Positions 1 to 7,121 of a stretch of DNA of 19,209 nt are shown here, in pieces. The DNA lies in assembly GCA_022844585.1 (NCBI GenBank), contig JALHLM010000038.1, forward strand, positions 1 to 19,209, given 5' to 3'. The translations under genes were made by a program, and so were the position numbers. The number at the start of each line of letters is the position of its first letter. Position 1 is the first letter of the stretch. This DNA is from Pirellulales bacterium (GTDB lineage Bacteria; Planctomycetota; Planctomycetia; Pirellulales; JALHLM01). Under the pieces are notes generated by a model. The model saw nothing but the letters and a program-made list of their open reading frames with translations. It was not told the origin of the DNA and made no database searches.

Positions 1-218
1 AGCTTGTCGGGATTCTGTTCATACAGCGTTTCGCCGGAATCCAAATCGACGACCAATAGTCCCCAGGAGGATTCCTTGTAGAGCGGCTGCGAGATGAACG
101 TTGCGATCTCCTCGGACAAGCCCTCCGCCACAACAGTCTCAGCGCGGACGCTGCAGAGCGCAACGACGACGACCACAAAACGAAGCGCCCGAGGCGTACG
201 GTTGGCGATTCGAAGCAT
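1..218 (-). CDS. S13-family D-Ala-D-Ala carboxypeptidase (PBP4-like), 5' end only
   Basis: Only the first 72 residues are present; the gene runs off the left edge. The reading frame starts at an ATG (216-218) preceded by AGGGG six bases upstream. Residues 1-31 form an export signal: basic start, hydrophobic run FVVVVVALCSV, then A-E-T. The mature start contains L-S-E-E-I and then WGLLVVDLDSGETLYEQNPDK. This closely resembles the start of penicillin-binding S13 peptidases (DacB/PBP4), where it directly precedes the catalytic S-x-x-K; that motif would lie just outside the window. Such enzymes trim or cleave peptidoglycan peptides in the periplasm. The family call rests on this N-terminal block alone. 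A class A beta-lactamase-like protein is a less likely alternative. It is read in the same direction as the vWA gene, 266 bases downstream of that gene's stop; no shared operon signal is visible. Confidence 0.6.
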   Translation of the reverse strand, partial: MLRIANRTPRALRFVVVVVALCSVRAETVVAEGLSEEIATFISQPLYKESSWGLLVVDLDSGETLYEQNPDK

Positions 219-484
219 CAGCGACCCCTGATCGACCTGGGGAAAAGGGACGGGACTACGCGTAATCGTACCACGCCGGGAAGTCGCCCGCATCAAATTT
301 GGATGTCGCTGGCGAAGTCCCTTGGCGCCACTTTTCACTTGGAGAAACCTCCACCGAACACATCGACGCCATTTCCAAACGAACGAAATCCGGTCCTGTC
401 GAGATGGCATCTCAGCTGACGCGTTGTTTGCGGCGCGCGATCCATTTCGACGCCGTTTCCGAGGCAGAGTGCCGACCCATGATC

Positions 485-2737
485 TCAAACCAGCCCCCAG
501 CGTTTGCGCAGGTACCACTCCGTCGCCAGGAGGCTAACGAAAGCGATGAGGACGAGCCAGTTGTCCCACAGCGATTGCTTGGTTTCGCTGGCGACGTCCG
601 ACTCGCGGGCTTTGTCTTGCAATTCGCGCAACAGCGCCGGCAATTGTTCCGGCGGCAGGCTGCGGCCACCGGTCATGGCCGCGAGCGAGGCCAGCGATGC
701 CGGATCGGCGGCAGGGTTATCGAGCTCCAAGTCTTGTGCGAAGACCAAGAAGCGTGATTTGCCTTGGCCGAGTGATTGCCCGTCCTTCGTGCCTTCGACG
801 TCGAGCGTGTAGTCGCCTGCTTCGAGGCCGCCGAGAAACGTGCCCAGCGCCTGGTCGCCTTGGCGCGCCAGGCCGATGCTCTGCGTCTTGCCATCCGGCG
901 AGGTGACGCGGGCGGTGAATTCCGCGCCGGTCACGGGCAGGCCATCGGCGTCGAGCGCGCCGGAGGTGAATTCCACACGCGCGCCGGGGCTGAAGCGGCG
1001 TTCGGCGAGTTTGATCCAGACGGAACCATCGGTGGCTTCGTCTTTGCGCGCGAGCCAGAGAATCGTCTGACGCCAGAAACGGCGATGGGCGTCTTCATGA
1101 CCGCCGAGCGCCCAGCGCCAGGTGGAATCGCCTGCGAATGCGAGCACGCGCCCGAGGCCGTAAGACTTCTCGACTAACAGCGGCGCCTTGTCCTCGCTTT
1201 CGGCCAGCACGTTGGCGCCGCGCTTGGTGCGGCGGAAGCGATTGGCCCCTTCCAGCGTCGGCAACTCGCGCCAGAGCGCCACGTTCTGGTCGCGCGGGCC
1301 CAGCGTCATAATTGGGTGCCGCTCGCCGAAGACCTCGGTCGGTAACATTTTTACTTCGCCGCTGACGTGCAAGTCGCTGGCGATCGGCGCGTCGAAGTCT
1401 TGACGCTCGGTGCGTTGGATTTCGATCGGCAATACGTCGTTCAGTTTCGTCGCTTGATAGCCGCCTGGGCCGAAGCTGTGGAAGCCGCCCAGCATGATCA
1501 GGCCTGCGCCTTCTTCGACGCGCGTGGCCAGCAGTTCCAACTCCTCGGGCTTGAACGCCCGTTGGTCCAAGTCACCGAAGATGTAAACGTCGTACTTGCC
1601 GGGCTGGAAAGCGTTTTCCAAGTCAGCGGGGCGGGTTGTGGGGTCTTGGGCGTTCAAACGCCAGGCGTCGAGCTGAATATCCTGCGAGGCGTCGAGCGCG
1701 CGGTAAATCCATTTCTGTTCGCTGCGGACCGCGCCTTCGAGATACAGCACACGCAGGCCGCCAGCGAGCACCGTGACGAAGGTACTCATCTCATTGTTGG
1801 TGCGCACCAGTTCGCCGGGCGCGGCGGCAACGCGGAGCGTGAGTTTGAATTCGCCGGCGGTTTCAGGGATGTAGCTCAACGTCACATTCTGGCGAACGTT
1901 TTGTTCGGGTATGGTTACCGGCGCGGAATCGACCACCGTCATCTTGCCGGGCGCCGATTCGGCCAAAAGTTCGACGGTCATCGATTGTCCGGGGAAGCCG
2001 TCGGCTTGGAGCACGCCTTCCACGACCAACTCGTTCTTGACGAACGTGGTACGGGCTGCGACGAGCTCGCGAATCGCGACGTCGCGTGTTTGGCCGAGGC
2101 CGCGCGGCTGTCCGAAGGTGAGCGTGTAGATCTGCGAACCTTGATCGGCCAGCCGGCGGGCGACGTTCTGGGGCAATTGATCGCGCGGCGGCAGCGCCCG
2201 CTGCGCGCCGTCGCTGGCCACGATCAGCGCCGCGAGACGGGTACCGGATTCCCGATCCAGAACGTCGGCAATCGCCGAGCCCAGTGCGGTCTGGTCTCCC
2301 TCGGGCGGACCGCCGAGCTCAAACTTTTCCGCCGTGAAAGGTCGCGGGGCCAGCGTGCGATCGAACTCAAACAGTTTGAGGTTGCTTTCCTCGGCGAGTT
2401 CCCCGAACGCCGGCCAGGCGTCGCTGAACGCGCGGGTCAGTTCGTCCCAGCGAGTGCGATTGCCGGCCGCGTCGGCCACGAGCATGCTCCGGGACCGATC
2501 AATCAGCACGCCGATCGTGGCGGACTGCCGTTCCACCTTGGTGTAGACGAGCGTGGGACGCAGCAAGACCGCGATGACCAGCAGAATCACGCCCAAACGC
2601 AACGCGGCCAGGGTGCGCGAACGCCGCGTGGAGAGGGGCAGACTGCGCTGGCTCCAGAACCATAGCACCAAGAGCAGTAGCGCCGCCAGCGCCACCGCCC
2701 AATATGCTACGACAGGAACCAACACCAACCGGGTCAT
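485..2737 (-). CDS. Membrane-anchored vWA / glutamine amidotransferase-fold protein
   Basis: A 750-residue protein of a type common in planctomycetes. Two membrane helices (about residues 7-27 and 46-60) precede a von Willebrand A domain. Its metal site is visible as D80-R-S82-R-S84, with T150 and D176 as further ligands. A middle region (about 325-430, starting GGLRVLYLEG and including GGFHSFGPGGY) has the class I glutamine amidotransferase-like fold. A beta-rich domain follows, then a last helix near the C-terminus (LVLIAFVSLLATEWYL). The protein has no cysteine at all, so the amidotransferase-like domain cannot use a Cys nucleophile and is probably structural or binding. ATG 2737 is preferred to GTG 2743 because AAGGAG sits five bases before the ATG and overlaps the GTG. 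Related proteins usually sit in MoxR/DUF58/BatA-type clusters, but here the upstream neighbour is an oxidoreductase 91 bases away. The cellular role is unknown. Confidence 0.75.
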   Translation of the reverse strand: MTRLVLVPVVAYWAVALAALLLLVLWFWSQRSLPLSTRRSRTLAALRLGVILLVIAVLLRPTLVYTKVERQSATIGVLIDRSRSMLVADAAGNRTRWDELTRAFSDAWPAFGELAEESNLKLFEFDRTLAPRPFTAEKFELGGPPEGDQTALGSAIADVLDRESGTRLAALIVASDGAQRALPPRDQLPQNVARRLADQGSQIYTLTFGQPRGLGQTRDVAIRELVAARTTFVKNELVVEGVLQADGFPGQSMTVELLAESAPGKMTVVDSAPVTIPEQNVRQNVTLSYIPETAGEFKLTLRVAAAPGELVRTNNEMSTFVTVLAGGLRVLYLEGAVRSEQKWIYRALDASQDIQLDAWRLNAQDPTTRPADLENAFQPGKYDVYIFGDLDQRAFKPEELELLATRVEEGAGLIMLGGFHSFGPGGYQATKLNDVLPIEIQRTERQDFDAPIASDLHVSGEVKMLPTEVFGERHPIMTLGPRDQNVALWRELPTLEGANRFRRTKRGANVLAESEDKAPLLVEKSYGLGRVLAFAGDSTWRWALGGHEDAHRRFWRQTILWLARKDEATDGSVWIKLAERRFSPGARVEFTSGALDADGLPVTGAEFTARVTSPDGKTQSIGLARQGDQALGTFLGGLEAGDYTLDVEGTKDGQSLGQGKSRFLVFAQDLELDNPAADPASLASLAAMTGGRSLPPEQLPALLRELQDKARESDVASETKQSLWDNWLVLIAFVSLLATEWYLRKRWGLV

Positions 2738-2742
2738 CGCCA

Positions 2743-2748
2743 CTCCTT
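2743..2748 (-). promoter_or_regulatory. Ribosome binding site that decides the vWA gene start
   Basis: On the minus strand AAGGAG lies five bases upstream of ATG 2737. It overlaps the alternative GTG at 2741-2743, so the ATG two codons later is the likely start. Confidence 0.6.
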
Positions 2749-2828
2749 GGGAACCCCGTAATTATAGAGGGCAATTGCGCAGTCGTGCGACGGCAACCTC
2801 GCGCCGCGGACAATTCCCTGGTCCGCAT

Positions 2829-4280
2829 TTACGATCGCCGCCAAGAGTGCCACTTCTGCAGCCAGCCTTCGATGCGGGGCGACCGGCGTTTGCGCACGAA
2901 ACTACTGGTCAGCCGCTGGAACGCCTCGGCCTGGGCAGGGTCGCAAAACTGCGTTTTCGCGATCGCTTTGAGGCCCAGCCCATTCGTCATGGCGAGGACC
3001 ACCGGCGTTAGCAGGTGGCCTGCATTCGCCCCAACCGCCGTGGCGCCGAGAATCTGATCGGTTCCGAACGTTGTGTGAAGTTCGATGAACCCTCTGGCTG
3101 TGCCGGTTGTTAAGTCTTCGCCGATCTCGCCTAGCTCGGCGCGATGGATGTCAATTTCCCAAGACTCGTCGTCGGCCGTGCTCGGCGATAGCCAGACGCT
3201 CGCGATTTCCGGGTCGGTAAGCGTACTATGCGGCAACATGAGCCCCGACTTACGGCGATGGCGAAACATCAGCGCATTGCGCGCGGCGAGGCGAGCCAAG
3301 ACGTCGGCATGGTCGGCGTGGTCCTCGCCACAAACGCTGCCAGCGGCAAAGATCGTGGGATTCGACGTGCGTAGCCAATCATCGACCAGGACGCCTTGAT
3401 CGCCGTATTGAACGCCGGCAGTATCGAGTCCCAGGTCCACCGTGTTTGGTTTCCGTTCGCCGGCGACGAGGATCTCGTCAGCGATCAATTTCAAGCGGTT
3501 GCCACTTCTGGCAACAATCACCACCTTGGCTGCGCCGGCGCGATCGACTTGCGTCGGCGTCCAACCCAGGTGCAGCGTGATGCCTTCGCGCTCGAACTGC
3601 CGCCGCACGATCGCCGCGGCTTCTGGTTGTTCATCGGGAAGCAGAGACGCGGCGGAATCGACCAGATGCACTTCCGCGCCGAGTCGTCGGAATGCCTGAG
3701 CAAGCTCGCAGCCCGTGGCCCCGGCGCCGAGAACAATCAGGCGACGTGGCAGCGCATGGAGATCGTAGACCGAGGCCTCGGTAAGATAACCGTGCGCTTC
3801 CAATCCCGGCAACTCGGGCGGCGGCATGCGACTGCCGGTGGCGATGATCGCGCGACGAAAACGGAGCGTCTGATCGCCGACTTGGAGTTGATCCGGACTG
3901 ACAAATTGCGCGTGGCCGAAAAACAGGTCGATATTGGCGTGCAGCGAATCCATTGTGTGTCGCAGCGCCGCATCTCGAGACGCGCGGACTTGCGCCATGA
4001 CTTCGATGAACGTGATTGCGCTCGTACAGCGTGCTCGATGCGCCTGGAGAGCGGCCTGTTGGAGGGCGCGGCGCGGGACCTGGCCGGACCAAATGCGTTG
4101 GCCGCCGAGTCGCTGGCGTTCGACAATCGCAGCCTTGCCGCCAAGTTTCACCGCTTCCAATGCGGCGGCGATGCCGGCCGTACCGCCGCCGATGGCTACG
4201 AGATTGTAACGCGTGATGGGCTCAGGGTTTCTCCGGCCGGCTGGTGAAGCGTCGGTATCGATCGCGGTGCTCGGTTCCAT
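2829..4280 (-). CDS. Flavoprotein of the pyridine nucleotide-disulfide oxidoreductase family, redox cysteines lost
   Basis: A 483-residue protein with the full dihydrolipoamide dehydrogenase/mercuric reductase layout. It has an FAD Rossmann motif GGGTAG (31-36), an A-T-G-S strand, an NAD(P) motif GAGATG, a second FAD motif near AAGSVCG, and a C-terminal dimerisation domain. The usual GGTCxNxGCxPSK site reads GGQRIWSGQVPRR (59-71), so both disulfide cysteines are replaced (R62, Q67). The C-terminal H-x-H-P...E site reads F-C-D-P...E (445-452): the catalytic base His is Asp447, while the Glu remains. The usual Asp of A-A-G-D is Ser. It therefore cannot perform standard disulfide chemistry. It may be an NAD(P)H oxidase/diaphorase-like flavoprotein, or catalytically inactive. 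ATG 4280 is the first ATG; a TTG at 4346 would add 22 low-quality residues. No good ribosome site is seen before either. Many related proteins are annotated as mercuric reductase; that name would be misleading here. Confidence 0.8.
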   Translation of the reverse strand: MEPSTAIDTDASPAGRRNPEPITRYNLVAIGGGTAGIAAALEAVKLGGKAAIVERQRLGGQRIWSGQVPRRALQQAALQAHRARCTSAITFIEVMAQVRASRDAALRHTMDSLHANIDLFFGHAQFVSPDQLQVGDQTLRFRRAIIATGSRMPPPELPGLEAHGYLTEASVYDLHALPRRLIVLGAGATGCELAQAFRRLGAEVHLVDSAASLLPDEQPEAAAIVRRQFEREGITLHLGWTPTQVDRAGAAKVVIVARSGNRLKLIADEILVAGERKPNTVDLGLDTAGVQYGDQGVLVDDWLRTSNPTIFAAGSVCGEDHADHADVLARLAARNALMFRHRRKSGLMLPHSTLTDPEIASVWLSPSTADDESWEIDIHRAELGEIGEDLTTGTARGFIELHTTFGTDQILGATAVGANAGHLLTPVVLAMTNGLGLKAIAKTQFCDPAQAEAFQRLTSSFVRKRRSPRIEGWLQKWHSWRRS

Positions 4281-4420
4281 ACTCTGCGGCGGTTCCACTT
4301 GCGTCCCCGATCGACGGCGAGAAACTGACTTGCAACGCGAACCCAACCGCCTGGGGACGCGTCGACATCGTGTGACTGTACGCCTTGAGCCGAGGACTGC
4401 CTAGGCTCCGTTTGATAACG

Positions 4421-4509
4421 CCAATCGGGTGCCACTGGCGGCTTGTCCGCCAGTGTGTTGAGGAGTCAACTCCAGCACTGGCGGCCGAGCCGCCAGTGGC
4501 ACCCAATCG
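4421..4509. repeat. Nested palindromic element (REP/REPIN-like)
   Basis: Two arms, 4427-4455 and 4476-4504, are near-perfect reverse complements; both carry the GGGTGCCACTGGCGG block, in opposite orientation. Each arm is itself a hairpin: CACTGGCGG and CCGCCAGTG flank a five-base loop. The spacer holds a third small palindrome (GGAGT-CA-ACTCC). The 7-base direct repeat CCAATCG occurs at both edges (4421-4427 and 4503-4509), partly overlapping the arms. The element sits between divergent genes, with no T-run to suggest a terminator. Short GGTGCCACTG...-type palindromes are, to my recollection, dispersed in planctomycete genomes; that was not checked here. Confidence 0.8.
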
Positions 4510-4529
4510 CAACTCTTCCAGGAATGACC

Positions 4530-4874
4530 ATGAGCGATTCTTCTCCCAGCCATTTAAGCCCGTGCTACGCGGTGATCTTCTCCTCGCAACGCACCGATGT
4601 GGACGCCGCCGGATATGCTGCGATGGCGGGCGAAATGGAGCGTCTCGCCAGGCTTCAGCCAGGGTTTTTAGACATCGAAAGCGCCCGCGGTGCGGATGGC
4701 TTCGGTATCACGATTTCCTATTGGGATTCCGAGGAAGCGATCCGCAACTGGGGCCGGCATGTCGAGCATTTGGTCGCCCAAAGCTTGGGCCGAGAAAAGT
4801 GGTACGCCGCATATCATCTCCGTGTGGCCAAGATTGAGCGCGAGCGACATTTCGACGCGAGTAGCACGCGATAG
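4530..4874 (+). CDS. Antibiotic biosynthesis monooxygenase (ABM)-fold protein
   Basis: A 114-residue cytoplasmic protein. It matches small ABM-domain proteins (dimeric alpha/beta ferredoxin-like barrel) over nearly its full length: YAVIFSSQRT, then the tract AGYAAMAGEMERLARLQPGF, the I-E-S-A-R-G-A-D-G-F-G block, ISYWDSEEAIRNW, and a C-terminal WYAAYHLRVAKIER. Members of this fold include cofactor-free monooxygenases and haem-degrading enzymes, but many have no known substrate. None can be assigned here. ATG 4530 is preferred to the in-frame ATG 4524 because AGGA lies six bases before the former and abuts the latter. It is preceded by the palindromic repeat and followed, 98 bases later, by a membrane protein gene. 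Its direction is opposite to the flavoprotein gene, so the two may share a divergent control region. Confidence 0.75.
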   Translation: MSDSSPSHLSPCYAVIFSSQRTDVDAAGYAAMAGEMERLARLQPGFLDIESARGADGFGITISYWDSEEAIRNWGRHVEHLVAQSLGREKWYAAYHLRVAKIERERHFDASSTR

Positions 4875-4972
4875 CATCGCGGCGACGCAAACCGCCCACT
4901 TTGCCAGCTTCGTTAACGCGAAATGCGGAGTTGTCTCATCTCCCATCGAGAAACTATGATGCTCGCCGCTTG

Positions 4973-5653
4973 ATGGAATCGTTTCGTACGCTCAACCGGA
5001 CAAGGACGTCGGTGTTGAAGGAATCGCTCAATAGTGTTGAGGCCGGCCCCGCTTGGCGGGCCACCGCGCAGGCGTGCCGCTGGGGCGTGGTGTTGCTTTG
5101 CTTGACGTTGGTGCCGGGGGTCGCGTTCCTCGGCCAGGGCATCGGGCGCTGGCTCCGCGTTCAGACCGCCAGTCGCTGGAACACGCCGATTGAGAATGAG
5201 GAAGGCGGCGCCGAGGCGCCCTTGGCGAATGATCTTGCCGACGCGTCGGTCGTTTCCATGGAGCCTTCGCCGGAGATCGCTCCCGACGAGAGCGCGGCGA
5301 TGTATGCCGGCGGCCGCCAAGAGTCGCCGCCGGACGTTCAAGGCACTGGCGCGGGCGTGGTTCCTGTCTCGCATACGGTTGAAGAAACCGCGATTAGCCT
5401 GCCGTCGGAATACCCGAATACAGCCGTCGATCGATTTACCGATCTGGAACAAATTCTGCGCGAGCGCGGGGCGATTTCTTACGCCCTGGAATCGGACCGC
5501 CGCAGCCGATTGGCGTATCGGTTCGTGTGCGTGATGCCGTCGGAACGCGCCGGGGAAGCAGAACGCCAGGTGGAAGCCTCGGGCACGACCGCCTTGGAGG
5601 CCATTCAGCGAGTGGTGCGGCAGTTGGGTTCGCCGTCGAGCGCCGCTCGCTAA
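4973..5653 (+). CDS. Hypothetical single-pass membrane protein, planctomycete type
   Basis: A 226-residue protein with no named domain that I recognise. A basic N-terminus (about 45 residues) is followed by one membrane helix (GVVLLCLTLVPGVAFLGQGI). A long acidic, proline-containing, probably disordered stretch comes next. A small C-terminal domain begins near RFTDLEQILRERGAISYALE, continues YRFVCVMPSE, and ends with a helix rich in A, V and R. This C-terminal pattern (L-R-E-R-G-A-x-x-Y-x-L-E, then Y-R-F-x-C) resembles a small domain I associate with planctomycete hypothetical proteins; that is recollection. ATG 4973 is the first ATG in frame; a TTG at 4901 is possible but would place a non-conserved stretch ahead of it. 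No clear ribosome site is present. The stop is 57 bases before the first possible scpB start, so the two may be cotranscribed. Confidence 0.55.
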   Translation: MESFRTLNRTRTSVLKESLNSVEAGPAWRATAQACRWGVVLLCLTLVPGVAFLGQGIGRWLRVQTASRWNTPIENEEGGAEAPLANDLADASVVSMEPSPEIAPDESAAMYAGGRQESPPDVQGTGAGVVPVSHTVEETAISLPSEYPNTAVDRFTDLEQILRERGAISYALESDRRSRLAYRFVCVMPSERAGEAERQVEASGTTALEAIQRVVRQLGSPSSAAR

Positions 5654-5710
5654 GCCCTTGTCGGGGCAGGGCTTTCGCCCTAGTCTGGTGCATCAGTCCG
5701 GGGTTTCCTG

Positions 5711-6904
5711 GTGGCCAAGCATAACCCTCGACGGGTGTCCGCGATGCGGGACGGGTTGCGAATTTCAACTCCTTGGGGAAAGGCGTGCCCGTCGCTGCGC
5801 TATCGCCACCCTCTGAATGTGGGGGCGAAGTCCGTTCAGCGGCGAATTCCGGTGGCTGTTCCGCGTCGGGAGATTGCCAAAACAGAGCCAAAAACACGTG
5901 TTCTGGGGCCAGCCGCCCGAGATGAATCGATGGCCCGTTTGGAGGCCGTGCTCTTTGTCGCGGGCGAACCATTCAATGGCAGGAAATTGGCCCAGTTCGC
6001 GGGCTTGGCGGACGGTACCTCAGCGCGTACATTGATTCGCCAACTGAACCATTTTTACGATCGGCAAGGGGCGGCTTTTCGCGTGGCGGACGTGGCGGGC
6101 GGTTTTCAATTGCTGACTCGACCAAAGTTCAGCAAGTGGCTACGCCGATTGTTTCCTACGCCCGTGGAGATGCGTCTTTCCGGGCCGGCGATGGAAACGC
6201 TGGCCGTCGTGGCTTACCGGCAGCCGGTGCTGCGGGCCGAGATCGAAGCGATCCGCGGCGTGCAGTGCGGCGAAATGCTGCGACAGTTGTTGGAACGGGA
6301 TTTGGTTCGCATTAGCGGCCGCGCCGAAGAGTTGGGGCGGCCCTTTGTCTACGCAACGACGAGAAGATTTTTGCAGCTATTCGGCCTGCGGCATCTGGAT
6401 GACCTGCCTCGCGCCGAGTTTCTGCGAACGCCGTCGACTTCGCCACGCACCGCGGCGGGGGCGACGACCGAGCGGAATAATGAGTCAAAACCACATGTGG
6501 ACGCGAACGAGGAGTCTGAAGTGACTATCGCAGACATTGAGCAATGGGAGAGTGCGGACGGAGGCGCTATCGGAGCGCCGCGGTTGTTGGAGCGCGACTG
6601 GCTGGCCGACGCAATGGACGCCCGGACCGCCGAGCCGCGCGCGGAAGACGACGATGACGACCTGGAAGACGAGGACGACGACGACCTGGACGATGATGAC
6701 GACGACGACGATGACCTCGACGACGATGAGGAAGAGGACGAGTGGGAAGAGGTCGACGACGAGGACGATGAAGAAGACGACGAAGAGGATGACGAAGACG
6801 ACGACGACTGGGAAGATGACGACGAGGACGATGACGATTGGGAGGACGACGATGACGAAGACGAGGACGAGGAGTGGGAAGAGGAAGCTGGCGACGCGGA
6901 GTAA
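5711..6904 (+). CDS. scpB: Segregation and condensation protein B with polyacidic C-terminal tail
   Basis: ScpB is the winged-helix kleisin partner that binds ScpA in the SMC-ScpAB complex for chromosome organisation and segregation. The core lies at about residues 77-235. It opens with LEAVLFVAGEPFNGRKLAQF and contains FRVADVAGGFQLLTRPKF and then LSGPAMETLAVVAYRQPV, the strongest ScpB signature, followed by ATTRRFLQLFGL. A typical ScpB is about 180-220 residues; this one has 397. The extra sequence is a basic N-terminal extension (1-73), a linker (240-310), and residues 311-397, which are almost only Asp and Glu with a few Trp, Leu and Val. The start is uncertain: GTG 5711 gives the longest form, ATG 5744 is possible, and ATG 5930 would begin just before the core. 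No clear ribosome site separates them. No scpA is visible nearby. A strong terminator follows 41 bases after the stop. Confidence 0.85.
   Translation: MAKHNPRRVSAMRDGLRISTPWGKACPSLRYRHPLNVGAKSVQRRIPVAVPRREIAKTEPKTRVLGPAARDESMARLEAVLFVAGEPFNGRKLAQFAGLADGTSARTLIRQLNHFYDRQGAAFRVADVAGGFQLLTRPKFSKWLRRLFPTPVEMRLSGPAMETLAVVAYRQPVLRAEIEAIRGVQCGEMLRQLLERDLVRISGRAEELGRPFVYATTRRFLQLFGLRHLDDLPRAEFLRTPSTSPRTAAGATTERNNESKPHVDANEESEVTIADIEQWESADGGAIGAPRLLERDWLADAMDARTAEPRAEDDDDDLEDEDDDDLDDDDDDDDDLDDDEEEDEWEEVDDEDDEEDDEEDDEDDDDWEDDDEDDDDWEDDDDEDEDEEWEEEAGDAE
6641..6901 (+). repeat. Low-complexity GAC/GAT/GAG tract inside scpB
   Basis: About 260 bases made almost only of GAC, GAT, GAG and GAA codons encode the acidic tail of ScpB. 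Tryptophan occurs at intervals, and D-D-D-D-W-E-D-D is repeated twice close together. GAC and GAT are interspersed rather than locked in one exact unit, so this is a diverged codon-level repeat, not a recent tandem expansion. The complementary strand gives a meaningless poly-Ser frame. Confidence 0.85.
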
Positions 6905-6945
6905 GCGTCTGTAGGCGAGTCGTCTGAATTGAACATGATTTCCAG

Positions 6946-6984
6946 CGGGAGTTCGGCGAAGGCGTCGGACTCCCGTTTTTTTTT
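6946..6984 (+). terminator. Intrinsic terminator after scpB
   Basis: A 13-base-pair stem (6946-6958 with 6963-6975, including two G-U pairs) closes a four-base AAGG loop and is followed directly by nine T residues (6976-6984). It lies 41 bases past the scpB stop and ends that transcription unit. Confidence 0.9.
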
Positions 6985-6996
6985 GTTGAGTTTGAA

Positions 6997-7020
6997 GTTT
7001 TCAGTGTTCAGTTTTCAGTG
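6997..7020. repeat. Short direct repeat GTTTTCAGTG x2
   Basis: Two identical 10-base copies (6997-7006 and 7011-7020) are separated by TTCA. They lie between the scpB terminator and the next promoter. The pattern resembles a TTTTCAGTGTTCAG-type dispersed repeat that I associate with planctomycete intergenic regions; this is recollection, not a search. Confidence 0.5.
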
Positions 7021-7050
7021 CGAAGGGGTGTCGGGGCGGCTGCTGGACAA

Positions 7051-7079
7051 TTGAGTGGGGCGGTTGCGGGGACTATATT
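7051..7079 (+). promoter_or_regulatory. Putative sigma70-type promoter for the isomerase gene
   Basis: TTGAGT (7051-7056) and TATATT (7074-7079) are separated by exactly 17 bases. Transcription would begin near 7086, about 35 bases before the ATG at 7122. A terminator directly upstream fits a new transcription unit starting here. Confidence 0.55.
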
Positions 7080-7121
7080 GCGGGCATAACGAACCCTCGA
7101 TGAACGACCGGGAGCGACGCC

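Noticed and set aside
1367..2665. 432-codon plus-strand open frame
   Set aside because: It lies fully antisense to the vWA gene, has no domain, and reads as a high-GC shadow.
3396..4247. 283-codon plus-strand open frame
   Set aside because: Antisense to the flavoprotein gene; composition rich in Arg and without recognisable motifs.
6349..6936. Minus-strand poly-Ser protein
   Set aside because: Serine runs are the antisense reading of the GAC/GAT tract that encodes the ScpB acidic tail.
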